A DNA stretch of 64,000 nucleotides from NCBI GenBank assembly GCA_028736075.1, contig CP117875.1, positions 3,100,001-3,164,000 on the forward strand, written 5' to 3'. The notes below the pieces were generated by a model, which was given only the letters and a program-made list of their open reading frames with translations, had not been told where the DNA came from and made no database searches. The first letter of the stretch is position 1. Every line of letters begins with the position of its first letter. The DNA is from Chryseobacterium sp. KACC 21268 (GTDB taxonomy: Bacteria; Bacteroidota; Bacteroidia; Flavobacteriales; Weeksellaceae). This document shows, piece by piece, positions 18,456-27,312 of the stretch. Position numbers and translations under genes: made by a program.

Positions 18456-19429
18456 TTATATTCCGTTTCTGGTCAGTAGTGAGATCTTATATGCTTCATC
18501 CCGCAATTTTTGAATTCTTCCTACAGGTTTTAGAGCGGAAATACTTTCAAATGGATTAAAGGACATCTGCTCCACTACCCTATCATCTTTATCAATTAAG
18601 TCGTTTATTTTAATTCGTCCAATGGAGATAAAATCAGAATCTTTCCACATCTTATTTAAGCGATTGACAGGCTGGTCATTTAAGTTGTAACAATACTGAC
18701 CATCAGTTCGAGTTCGTAATTATGATTGGATAAATAATCTTCTATGGACTGATCTATAGTATTCTCTGTTGATTGCGAAGGTACTGATAAAGGAACCAGT
18801 TTATATTTCACAATGTGCTCACCTAGTCTATAAGCACCAATACTGTGATAATTGAATGAAAGAATGAAACGTTTCCACTGTATGATAAATCTGATCGCCT
18901 CTGTTATAAATGAGGGATGGAAAAAACCTGGTCTTACTGCAATTGTGTTTTTTAGAATTTTTACAGATTGCCAAAATTTCTGTAGAAAACCACCTGAAAA
19001 AAAATGATTGAGCGCTGTAAATATTTTTAGAAATCGCGAAATATTAACGATTGGGAACAATGGGAAATTGACCATAGGCAAATTTAGAATCGTCTCTTGA
19101 TTATTGAAAATCTTAAGTGAAAATCCGTAAGTAGGGATTGTTCTTTTTTGCGACACCAGCTTCATATGGGGATTGGAAATCCTTATGATGCAGTCTGTTG
19201 ACCCGATTGGAAAAAGATTATGTTCCTCAAAATTATTATATACTGAAAAGGTTCCAAGCAAAGAACAGTAAGGTGTTGCATGTGCATCTCTGGTTCGATA
19301 ATTCGTGTGATTGATAATGGTCGATTTTTCTACAAATGTTTTTATAGAATTACTTGCGCGTTCAAGAAGCTTTATTTCATCGGAGCTTAGTTTATCCATA
19401 CTAGGATCGTAGTTGAGTTTTCTTTTCAT
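18456..19429 (-). pseudogene. Catalase-family (y4iL-like) gene with frameshift
   Basis: Two minus-strand frames form one gene. The first (from the ATG at 19429) carries RDAHATPYCSLLGTFSVYNN, matching the distal-His region RDAHAxxHGxLxGxxxxY of the intact relative at 40621-41745, and later YELELMV. After the bases near 18696-18704 the frame shifts by one: reading on gives QYCYNLNDQPVNRLNKMW, ISIGRIKINDL, then FNPFESISALKPVGRIQKLR and DEAYK, matching the FNPF...RPLGNIMRVRKLAY end of the family. The first frame itself runs into a stop at 18680. The joined product would be about 323 residues. In this family the protein binds haem and may degrade peroxide. A single-base sequencing error is the alternative to true decay. 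Confidence 0.75.
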
Positions 19430-19778
19430 ACCCACTACCAAATCCAAAAGCAAGCCACCCGTGATCAATCATTGTTCAACTACAATGAAAGTTTAATGCC
19501 GATAGTTTTTAAATAGATCTGACTATTAATTATATAGTGATAATGCGATAGTAAGCGCAGAACTAGCTATGATATAGCTCCTTTTCTTGTCGGATATTAA
19601 TCAACAGAATGACGCCTTCTTAAAAACAAAAGACCACCAAATATTATCGTGCGCTTCACCGCCTCAATATAATTATCTTCATTTAATATAGAGTAAAAAC
19701 AGAAAGTACTGTCAATAAATTTTACTGTCCAAGGATCCAAAATAAATGACTAGGCACCTCATTTGTTTATCTATTTTA
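19430..19778. other. Intergenic region
   Basis: About 350 bp between the catalase-like pseudogene and the DUF4385 gene (divergent). Apart from the start regions of both genes I see no gene or repeat in it. Confidence 0.4.
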
Positions 19779-20264
19779 ATGAGTAATGACAAACCAAATT
19801 ATCTGGATTTTAAATCTGAAGATTATTTCTGGAAGCCCGGTATTGATTACCGCAAGTATCCGGAAAAATACAGGGTTGGCAAAGGAGAACAGGGGGTCTT
19901 GATCTGCGAACCTTATAAATCGGAAATGGGTAAATACTGGCGTTTTAAGAATTCAGAGATCGCTGCAGAAAGTTCTGAGAAAATTTTTGATCAATTTCTA
20001 ACATACCTTGAACAGAACGATTTTGTAGGAGCTGATATGGCTAGAAAATATCTTCAAATGGGCTTTACAAGAGCAAGACGTTATTTCAATTACAAAGGCG
20101 GTAAAAAGTATGATGCCGACAATGATTACAAACTTAAAGAACGAGGTACCGGAGATCCTGAAAAAGCCAAAGCTGCTGAGATATTTTATAAAAAGTGGAA
20201 AGAGGCAGAAGAAAATCCAGTTTACGCAGAGATGAAGGTCCAGTGGAAAAAAGATCTGGGATGA
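19779..20264 (+). CDS. DUF4385 family protein
   Basis: A 161-residue protein that fits DUF4385: YRVGKGEQGVLICEPYKSE, WRFKNSEIAAESSEKIFDQF, then FVGADMARKYLQMGFTRARR and YFNYKGGKKYD, ending in a Glu/Lys-rich helix. Function unknown; it is soluble and probably cytoplasmic. I choose the ATG at 19779 because the family begins just before the DYRKYPEKYRVG region and the 11 upstream codons have no family character. It has no obvious partner gene. Confidence 0.85.
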   Translation: MSNDKPNYLDFKSEDYFWKPGIDYRKYPEKYRVGKGEQGVLICEPYKSEMGKYWRFKNSEIAAESSEKIFDQFLTYLEQNDFVGADMARKYLQMGFTRARRYFNYKGGKKYDADNDYKLKERGTGDPEKAKAAEIFYKKWKEAEENPVYAEMKVQWKKDLG

Positions 20265-20371
20265 AATTAAAATTTACTACGACTGCTGTATAAATCATCT
20301 GGAACAGTTTTGGTAAATCTACGATTTACAAATACTTAATAGCCGTAAACAAATAACTATATACTGAACCT

Positions 20372-21892
20372 ATGAAAAGAGATGGACTAAATAAAAGCTT
20401 CTGGGAAATATCTTCGGAAACTGAAATACAACCAACGGTTAACAGAACAGATTACGACACCGTTATTGTCGGCGCCGGAATTACCGGAATTACTTTAGCT
20501 AAAGAATTGCAAAACCGTGGACGCAGCTGTCTTCTAATAGAAAAGGAAAACCCAGGTTTTGGAACTACTGGCGGCACCACTGCACACATCAACAATTTTT
20601 TTGACGCATCCTATGATGAGATCATTTCAGATTTCGGTAAGGAATCTGCCATACTTTTGGCAGACGCTGCTAAGGAATCTATGCTGCATATTAAGCAAAA
20701 CATCATCAGATACCATATCTCATGTGAATACAACGATTGCAGTTCATTTTTGTTCAGCGCCGAGGACAATCAAATGGAAAAGCTGGAAAAGATATTGGAG
20801 TCACATCAACAGGTAGGGATTGAAACAACACAGACTTATTCCATTCCCTTCGGACTGGAATTCAAAAAAGCGATTGAAATAAAAGGTCAGGCACAATTCC
20901 ATCCTTTGCGATATATCAATAAACTGTTAAAAGAATATGTTAAACGTGGCGGTGCTGTTGCAACTGGCAGTCAGGTGACGGATCACCAGAACAAAGATGG
21001 TGTAATAACCATCAGAACAGATAATCATTCCACATATACTGCTAAAAATCTGGTGTGGGCAACACATATTCCACCAGGAAACAACCGTTTTAGTGTGATG
21101 CTGGCTCCCTACCGCAGCTATGTCGTTACTGTTAAACTTTCCAATCCGGTCCATTCTATGGCGCAGGCAGCCGACCTTTATGATCCCTATCATTATATGA
21201 GATACCACAAATCAAATGATGATCATTATCTGATTGTCGGGGGCTTTGACCACAAGACAGGCGATGAAGATGACACCGAAAAACCTTTCCAAGACCTGAT
21301 GGCTTACGTAAATGATAACTTTACATACCAGGAAGTTGCCGCAAAATGGTCTTCGCAATTTTATCAGCCCGCCGACGGATTGCCATACATCGGCAGAATG
21401 CCCGGAGAAGACAATATTTACATAGCAACCGGCTTTACGGGTAACGGGATGACATTTGGCACGATGACATCACTGATCATTCCGGACCTGCTTGATGATA
21501 AGGAATCGGAACTTGCGAAGCTTTTATCTCCAGCACGTATCAAACCGTTAGCAAGCGCAGCCGGTTTATTTGATGAAGTTTTCAATGCCTCGGTACATTT
21601 TATCAAAGATAAATTCTCAGCTGATAAAATAGAGGAACTTAAAGAAATCAAAGCAGGGACTGGCAGAATCGTCAAGTTTGAAGGCAAAACTTATGCAGCT
21701 TACCGGGATCAAAAAGCAGCAATACACCTTCTAAGCCCCATATGTCCCCATACTGGCTGTACAGTTAAGTGGAATCCCTCTGAGGTATCGTGGGACTGCC
21801 CTTGCCATGGGTCACGATTCGATATCAATGGTAAACTGCTGAATGGTCCAGCACTTAAAGGTCTTACACCACTAACTGATCAGAGAGAGTGA
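20372..21892 (+). CDS. FAD-dependent oxidoreductase with C-terminal Rieske domain
   Basis: A 506-residue two-domain enzyme. Residues 28-390 form a DAO-type FAD domain: dinucleotide motif VIVGAGITGITLAKELQNRG, and a second FAD contact near YIATGFTGNGMTFG. Residues 425-500 form a Rieske [2Fe-2S] domain with ligands in CPHTGC and CPCHGSRF. This YhfW-like class is known in many bacteria but its substrate is not settled; an amine or amino-acid-type oxidation with electrons passed through the Fe-S centre is likely. It has no signal peptide. It ends head-to-head with a DUF4142 gene across a shared hairpin. Confidence 0.9.
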   Translation: MKRDGLNKSFWEISSETEIQPTVNRTDYDTVIVGAGITGITLAKELQNRGRSCLLIEKENPGFGTTGGTTAHINNFFDASYDEIISDFGKESAILLADAAKESMLHIKQNIIRYHISCEYNDCSSFLFSAEDNQMEKLEKILESHQQVGIETTQTYSIPFGLEFKKAIEIKGQAQFHPLRYINKLLKEYVKRGGAVATGSQVTDHQNKDGVITIRTDNHSTYTAKNLVWATHIPPGNNRFSVMLAPYRSYVVTVKLSNPVHSMAQAADLYDPYHYMRYHKSNDDHYLIVGGFDHKTGDEDDTEKPFQDLMAYVNDNFTYQEVAAKWSSQFYQPADGLPYIGRMPGEDNIYIATGFTGNGMTFGTMTSLIIPDLLDDKESELAKLLSPARIKPLASAAGLFDEVFNASVHFIKDKFSADKIEELKEIKAGTGRIVKFEGKTYAAYRDQKAAIHLLSPICPHTGCTVKWNPSEVSWDCPCHGSRFDINGKLLNGPALKGLTPLTDQRE

Positions 21893-21961
21893 TGTGAAAC
21901 ACTTACGTATCCGCTTTGATTAGATTGAAAAAAAATGAAAATAATATTCAAGTAAATTCAA

Positions 21962-22005
21962 TAAATAAAAGGAGAGGCCAGATATCTGGTCTCTCCTTTT
22001 ATTTA
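21962..22005 (+). terminator. Two-way terminator hairpin
   Basis: A long, nearly perfect hairpin: 15-bp outer stem (TAAATAAAAGGAGAG / CTCTCCTTTTATTTA) closed by the palindrome CCAGATATCTGG. It has A/T runs on both sides and lies between convergent genes, so it can stop transcription from both. Confidence 0.85.
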
Positions 22006-22129
22006 TTGGGAATCTTTCTGCGTAAAAAAAAGACATTGCCGCCCAACGAAAATCTAAAAATAAGAAAATGTATTCCTTAATTATAGTATAATATAAATCA
22101 TTTCCATTGACCACTGTGGTCTAATCAGC

Positions 22130-22738
22130 TTATTTGACAGCCGATTTTGTTTTTTCGGACTCCATTAAATGGTGTTCCAAAGCGGGAACAGTCTTTGTAG
22201 CAAATGATTTTAGGGATGCTTCACTACCCTCCGTAGATTCTTTCTTAAATGCTGCTAAAACTTTTTTGTGATCGTTAACCATTACATCCGCGAACATACG
22301 GTCAAACTCAGCGCCTTTTTTAGTTTTTAGCTCATCATAGGTCTTCTGTTGTTCAGCATTGACTGAGCTTGGTAATGTATATCCTGTTGCCGAAGCCCAG
22401 CTTTTGAGTTCCTCATTAGCTTTGCCGTGGTCCTTTGCCATCATAGCACCTAAAGATTTTACCGAAGCGTGGGTTCCACTTGATGAGGAAAGCTCCCCAA
22501 GCATCACTTCTGCCATCCCACCCTGTGCAGCTGCATCAGCAAATTTTTTGTCCTGAGCTGTTAAGTTAGAACTGCTCTGGTTAGTTGTGGGAGGTACCGC
22601 TGTGGAATCGGTCATCGTAACGGTGGTATCAGCAGTTACCGCTGAACTGTCAACTGAACTGTTTGCATTTGTTGTTTCTTTCTTTTCGCAAGATATAATT
22701 GCGATCAGTGCCATAAAAGTTAAAATTGATTTTTTCAT
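22130..22738 (-). CDS. DUF4142 lipoprotein
   Basis: A 202-residue exported lipoprotein: signal peptide with Cys17 (LIAIISC), then a 45-residue Ser/Thr/Ala linker, then a DUF4142 four-helix domain (DKKFADAAAQGGMAEVMLGE, MAKDHGKANEEL, FADVMVNDHKKVLAAFKKE, VPALEHHL). The paired His and Asp/Glu residues in its helices recall ferritin-like folds, but metal binding is unproven. DUF4142 proteins are often found with stress genes, in line with the catalases nearby. Confidence 0.9.
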   Translation of the reverse strand: MKKSILTFMALIAIISCEKKETTNANSSVDSSAVTADTTVTMTDSTAVPPTTNQSSSNLTAQDKKFADAAAQGGMAEVMLGELSSSSGTHASVKSLGAMMAKDHGKANEELKSWASATGYTLPSSVNAEQQKTYDELKTKKGAEFDRMFADVMVNDHKKVLAAFKKESTEGSEASLKSFATKTVPALEHHLMESEKTKSAVK

Positions 22739-23182
22739 AATAATAATATTTTTTGATTGGTTAGTGATTGATATTGTTCTCTTTACAAAAATTAAGCCTA
22801 GAAATAATTATGAGTGAGCGCGCCATCAGAAAATGTGTTTTTCCATCTCTAAAAAAAATATCAGAATGATTTATTACTAAATCCATCTTAATTCTTTTAA
22901 TTATGGTTTAAAAAAAATGAGATGGTAAGTTAAAAAAATAGGGAGAAACAAATTGAAATGCTACTCCCTATGGTATATGAATGAAACATGGTTTTTCAAA
23001 ACGGGGACAGAATTGGCCATCATCCAAAGATCTGTTAAACTATGAAATTGATCTTTCTTAAAAGGTCGATATCAAATTTTTCGCCAGTAATAATTATTAT
23101 CACTGTTATAATCTGCCGGGCACGCGGCACAGGCTTTGAATAACTAGACCCAATATGATTGCATCAAAATATTGACAATAGT
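22739..23182. other. Intergenic region
   Basis: About 440 bp between the divergent DUF4142 and hydrolase genes. No open frame, hairpin or repeat that I can support, except that promoters of both sides must lie here. Confidence 0.4.
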
Positions 23183-23317
23183 ATGAATAATAAGGTAATC
23201 CTAAACAAAGCCAGTAAGGCTATTTCTGAAGGTGACTATGACATATTCATTAATTTTTTAACAGACAATTTCACGTTGAATTTTGTAGGTGAATACTTTA
23301 TCACATTATCTTTATGA
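23183..23317 (+). pseudogene. N-terminal remnant of a SnoaL/NTF2-like protein
   Basis: A 44-codon frame reading VILNKASKAISEGDYDIFIN then FLTDNFTLNFVGEY. It looks like the first helix and strand of SnoaL-like (NTF2-fold) proteins, which normally run to about 120-140 residues. The frame then ends in ATGA shared with the start of the next gene. This suggests a deletion that joined the head of one gene to another. It may now act only as a short leader that couples translation. Confidence 0.45.
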
Positions 23318-24444
23318 ACAAAAAATGGGCGTATTTTACCGCAACCTTCGCAGCAACGGTTTCTCTGATTTATATTTCAGGATACGGTTATATTTTTAAA
23401 GCGATCATTACCAACTTTAAGCGGGGATCTCTAACTCCTTCCAATGATGATGGTGAAAAGTTCCCTGCTCACCCTGTTACAAATCAGCAAGCCCAAGCTT
23501 TTGCAAAGGATGATAGTTATAATTCCACTGTGCTCTCAGAAAATCTGCTGAAGGATCTGAGAAAAACAGGAACATCTTCACTGGTTATGATCCGGAATAA
23601 CAAAATTGTTATTGAACGGTACTGGAAAGATCATCAGGCATTCTGTCCTCAAAATTCTTTTTCAATGGCTAAAGGTATTCTTGCAATGCTTGTAGGCTGT
23701 GCAATTGATGATGGATATATTACATCTGAGAATCAGCTTATATCTGAATTTCTTCCAAACTATAAGCACAGTACTTATGGGAAATATCTGACAATCAAGC
23801 ACCTTTTGACGATGCAGGCTGGGATGGACTGGGATGAGGAGTACCACCACCCTTTTGCGCCCAACTCCAAACAGTATTTTGTTGACGATCTTTCAGAGCA
23901 GACTTTAAGTGTAAAAGTTAAAGAGATGCCTGGAAAAAAATATGATTATCAAAGTGTTTCTGCACAATTATTAGGGCTGGCTTTGAAAAAAGCTATAGGA
24001 CAAGAGCTGGCAGATTACCTCTCCAAAAAAATATGGCAGCCGCTAGGAATGGAATTTCCCGCAAAATGGAGTATAGACGAGAAAGGTCTCGAAAAAGCGT
24101 TTTGTTGCATCCATGCTTCTCCTGTGGATTTTGCAAAGATAGGTCAATTGGTATTGCAGGATGGAAATTGGAAGGGCATACAGATCATTAGCAAAAGTTA
24201 TCTTCAAAGGATGCTCACACCTACAAACGAAAATGACGCTTTTTGTTATTCTGTCTGGGCAGATGATGACCACAAATTAAAACACCGTTTCTTTTATGGA
24301 TTCCTGGGTCAATTCATTATTATAGTCCCCGAAACGAAGATGGTCATTGTGAAAACCGGTCTGTCTAATCAGTTAAAATTTGATCAGAAGCTGCGACCCT
24401 GTCAGGTGCGTCTATTGATTGATGAACTGAAGGATGTGATATAG
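23314..24444 (+). CDS. Serine hydrolase, class C beta-lactamase fold
   Basis: A 376-residue membrane-anchored protein. The N-terminus has one hydrophobic segment (8-30) that acts as anchor or signal. The catalytic Ser117 and Lys120 lie in NSFSMAKGIL (SxxK), the second motif is YDYQS near 210 (YxN/S class), and the third region is YGFLGQFIIIVPE near the end in place of HxG. Family members are esterases, D-peptidases or amidases; true beta-lactamase action is not indicated. Its start overlaps the SnoaL-like remnant by four bases. Confidence 0.87.
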   Translation: MNKKWAYFTATFAATVSLIYISGYGYIFKAIITNFKRGSLTPSNDDGEKFPAHPVTNQQAQAFAKDDSYNSTVLSENLLKDLRKTGTSSLVMIRNNKIVIERYWKDHQAFCPQNSFSMAKGILAMLVGCAIDDGYITSENQLISEFLPNYKHSTYGKYLTIKHLLTMQAGMDWDEEYHHPFAPNSKQYFVDDLSEQTLSVKVKEMPGKKYDYQSVSAQLLGLALKKAIGQELADYLSKKIWQPLGMEFPAKWSIDEKGLEKAFCCIHASPVDFAKIGQLVLQDGNWKGIQIISKSYLQRMLTPTNENDAFCYSVWADDDHKLKHRFFYGFLGQFIIIVPETKMVIVKTGLSNQLKFDQKLRPCQVRLLIDELKDVI

Positions 24445-24618
24445 TCACTTAAATAAATAATTATAACAGGTACTACTGAAAGGCAGACTGTTTATAGTTG
24501 ATCAAAGATTAACACAACGGCTTATTCGATAGCAATTCTTTTGATTAAATTAATTTCATTAGCACTAAAAGGTCGCATAATCCAAAAGTCATACTTAGAG
24601 TAACCACTGTATCAAAAT

Positions 24619-24640
24619 GATCCCTGTGAAGACAGGGATC
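24619..24640 (-). terminator. Hairpin terminator after the lipoprotein gene
   Basis: Perfect nine-base stem GATCCCTGT / ACAGGGATC with a four-base loop, followed on the minus strand by ATTTTG. It lies 31 bp after the stop of the gene ending at 24671. Confidence 0.65.
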
Positions 24641-24670
24641 TGTAAAATAAAATCTGATACTATTTTGGAA

Positions 24671-25636
24671 TTATTTTGGAAGAGGCATTAGTCTCGCATG
24701 CTGTATTGCGAATTTTTTAGAGGGAACGTTTGTGCTGTCCGTGAGCTCGGAAAACTTGGCATTCATTATCCAAACCTTATCTCTTGCTTTTGTAGCAGTG
24801 GATGGATATGTAAATCGGTCTGCTCCTAATGTCGAAGCTGACACCTTTGCAGATGACCAGTTGTCCGTCGAACTCAGTTCATAGATCTTATCACTACCTC
24901 CATTTTGTACCACCACAAGTTTGTCATCAGCAGTAAGCAATAATCCATCACCATTCATAAAAAATTGGTCAGTGCTCACCTTTGTAATATTTTTCGGCTT
25001 ACTGAGGTCAATCTTGTATATGTTTCCTGTGCCACCACTAATAACTAGTAAATAACCGGAAGGATGATAGACAATACCATTCAAACCCACACCTTCTGTT
25101 TTGAACATCGGACTTTCTGCAAAGACGGACGCTTTTCCAGCCGGGGTTACCTTATAAATCACATTGGCAAAGCTATCAGTGATGTAGGCATTTTGCTGAC
25201 CGTCAAAAGTCAGGTCATTGGGAAAGTGATTTCCGGGAACTAAATTTGCCAGATTTACATCATCTGTTTTCTTCCCTGTTGACATATCTATACCGACCAG
25301 ACGGGCCATTTTTTTCTTGGTTTCAGGCGTGCTGAATTTGCTGTAATTGGCATCACCAATACATGCGAATACACGCTTTCCGTCTGGATGTACTTTAACG
25401 CCGTAGCTCGATTTAAATGTCGGATCTGTTATGACGGTACTGTATAAGCCTGCAGGCGTAACTTTACCAATGTTTCCCAGCCTAGCTGAAGAAACGAAAT
25501 ACACATCAGAAATACTGTCGTAAGCAATACCTTCAGGATATGTTTCGGGTGCATTGAATTCTATTCTGGCAGTCGGCTGATCCGGTATGGCAACTGTACA
25601 GCCAGCCAAAAGGATGCATGATACTATTTTTTTCAT
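24671..25636 (-). CDS. SMP-30/gluconolactonase-like (NHL/beta-propeller) lipoprotein
   Basis: A 321-residue exported protein. I start at the ATG at 25636, which gives a lipoprotein signal (MKKIVSCILLAGC) right before the mature protein; the frame opens earlier but inside the upstream gene. The rest is a six-bladed beta-propeller of the SMP-30/LRE type: YPEGIAYDSISDVYFVSS, GVKVHPDGKRVFACIGD, HFPNDLTFDGQQNAYITDSF, GLNGIVYHPSGYLLVISGG. Such proteins hydrolyse lactones or bind sugars, the exact substrate being open. Four bases separate it from the upstream sorbosone-dehydrogenase-like gene, so the two probably act in the periplasm on related compounds. Confidence 0.85.
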   Translation of the reverse strand: MKKIVSCILLAGCTVAIPDQPTARIEFNAPETYPEGIAYDSISDVYFVSSARLGNIGKVTPAGLYSTVITDPTFKSSYGVKVHPDGKRVFACIGDANYSKFSTPETKKKMARLVGIDMSTGKKTDDVNLANLVPGNHFPNDLTFDGQQNAYITDSFANVIYKVTPAGKASVFAESPMFKTEGVGLNGIVYHPSGYLLVISGGTGNIYKIDLSKPKNITKVSTDQFFMNGDGLLLTADDKLVVVQNGGSDKIYELSSTDNWSSAKVSASTLGADRFTYPSTATKARDKVWIMNAKFSELTDSTNVPSKKFAIQHARLMPLPK

Positions 25637-25640
25637 AATG

Positions 25641-26819
25641 TTATTTTTGTTTGATACTATACAAAACGCCATTGGCGTCATCCGAAATAAACACTGTTCC
25701 TGTCTGCGTTATGGCAAGACCAGCAGGTCTTCCAAATCTCGTTTTTCCTTGAAGAAAACCAGTAAGAAAATCTTCTGCCGCCACTGGCTGACCATTCGAA
25801 AATTTTATCTTCTGTACTTTAAAGCCGACCGATTTACTTCTGTTCCACGATCCATGCCAATTGACAAGCGCATAACCACTATATGACGAACCGGCAGGAA
25901 AAAACTGAAATCCGAGTGGTGCCATATGGGCTTGAAATTCCATAACTGATGACTCGGTTGTTTCCACCCACTTTTCCTTGCTGTTACCAGCCGGATCTTC
26001 TCGGGACTTATCGACTTCTTTTTTGGCGTAGGCAAAGGGATAGCCATAATTTTTACCTTCTTTGATGTTGTTAAGCTCTTCAGGCGGCCAGTCGTCTCCC
26101 TTCGCATCACCGCCGTTGTCCACGCCCCACAATTCGTTGTTTGCTGGACTCCAGTCAAAACCAATTGTATTTCTGAGACCTGATGCAAAAATGCTGCGTT
26201 TCCACGTTAAAGGATCGACCTGTATCATAGTTGCTGCCTCTTTATCGGATTCTTTACAATCATTACATAGCGATCCGATTGAAATATAAAGTTTACCATC
26301 CGGTCCAAAATCCATCGTTCTGTTAGGATGCTGTCCTGCACTTGGCATATCTTTAAAGAGCATCTGGCTCAAACCTAATGTTCCATCAGCATTCATTTGA
26401 TACCGTCGTAATTCATTATTATTGCATAGATAGAGCCAACCATCTTTCATCGTAATACCATGAACACCTTTGAATTCTGCTACAACAGTTTTTATCTCTT
26501 CGAACTGGCCATCCCCGTTGGGATCCTTTAAAAGAAGGACATCACCTGTATCACGTCTTGTAATATAAAGATCACCATTAGGTGTGTAATAAAGCATTCG
26601 CGGCTTGCCGAGACCTGATGCTGCAATTGAAACTTTCCAGCCACTAGGTACTTTTAAAAGGCTGACCATTTCCGGAAGAAAATCCAAATGCTCCGCATAG
26701 TTTGTAGAGTGCGTAATTGTTGTCACTTCTTTTGGGGGAACGCCGCGCTGGGCTGATATATTCGAAAATACAAAAGCACCAACAAAGGGCATCATTTTTA
26801 AAATAGTTTTATTTTTCAT
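25641..26819 (-). CDS. PQQ-type sugar dehydrogenase (sorbosone dehydrogenase-like)
   Basis: A 392-residue exported beta-propeller. The ATG at 26819 gives a signal peptide (KTILKMMPFVGAFVFSNISAQ). Family marks include GLGKPRMLYYTPNGDLYITR, GVHGITMKDGWLYLCNN, HPNRTMDFGPDGKLYISIGS with CNDC, SGLRNTIGFDWSP, DNGGDAKGDDWPPEELN, NYGYPF and WHGSWNRS. These belong to the soluble aldose/sorbosone dehydrogenase group, which uses PQQ; no PQQ synthesis genes are in the window. It likely oxidises a sugar or aldehyde in the periplasm, together with the lactonase-like lipoprotein downstream. Confidence 0.87.
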   Translation of the reverse strand: MKNKTILKMMPFVGAFVFSNISAQRGVPPKEVTTITHSTNYAEHLDFLPEMVSLLKVPSGWKVSIAASGLGKPRMLYYTPNGDLYITRRDTGDVLLLKDPNGDGQFEEIKTVVAEFKGVHGITMKDGWLYLCNNNELRRYQMNADGTLGLSQMLFKDMPSAGQHPNRTMDFGPDGKLYISIGSLCNDCKESDKEAATMIQVDPLTWKRSIFASGLRNTIGFDWSPANNELWGVDNGGDAKGDDWPPEELNNIKEGKNYGYPFAYAKKEVDKSREDPAGNSKEKWVETTESSVMEFQAHMAPLGFQFFPAGSSYSGYALVNWHGSWNRSKSVGFKVQKIKFSNGQPVAAEDFLTGFLQGKTRFGRPAGLAITQTGTVFISDDANGVLYSIKQK

Positions 26820-27251
26820 ACTTTCTGATTTATTTATTTTCAACTTTACAAATATCAGACCCGAATTGACAAATTGATAAAATTTTAAGTAAATAATAGT
26901 AATAATCTAAATAAAATCGATTTCCATTGATACATTTAAAAAATATAACAGCAATTTAATAACATTATGATCTTAATCATAACTCTATTAAAATAATATT
27001 GTTTATTACGGCTTTAAAAACAACGCCTTATCTCCAAAATTCGTTGTACATATAATACTTAAAACCTATGCGTTGTGGTATAACTCGTCGCCATGCCTAT
27101 TTAATACATTCAGATTTAAAATAATAAAGACTGAATTCAATTATAATTCTTTGCACAGCGAACTCTCATTGAATTAACTTTTGAAAAATGAATATTGCCT
27201 AAAATGTGGGTAACTGCTATAATAAATATTGAAATCGATCGGAATATTTCA
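26820..27251. other. Intergenic region
   Basis: About 430 bp, AT-rich, with no supported gene. It contains the promoter of the dehydrogenase gene on the minus strand. Confidence 0.4.
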
Positions 27252-27284
27252 AAAAAAAAGACCGTAAAAAACGGTCCTTTTTTT
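27252..27284 (-). terminator. Rho-independent terminator of the catalase gene
   Basis: Stem AGGACCGT / ACGGTCTT type hairpin (core GACCGT / ACGGTC) in runs of A and T on both sides, 28 bp after the catalase stop. Confidence 0.75.
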
Positions 27285-27312
27285 CTGATAATTCAAAAAT
27301 TATTATCCTAAT

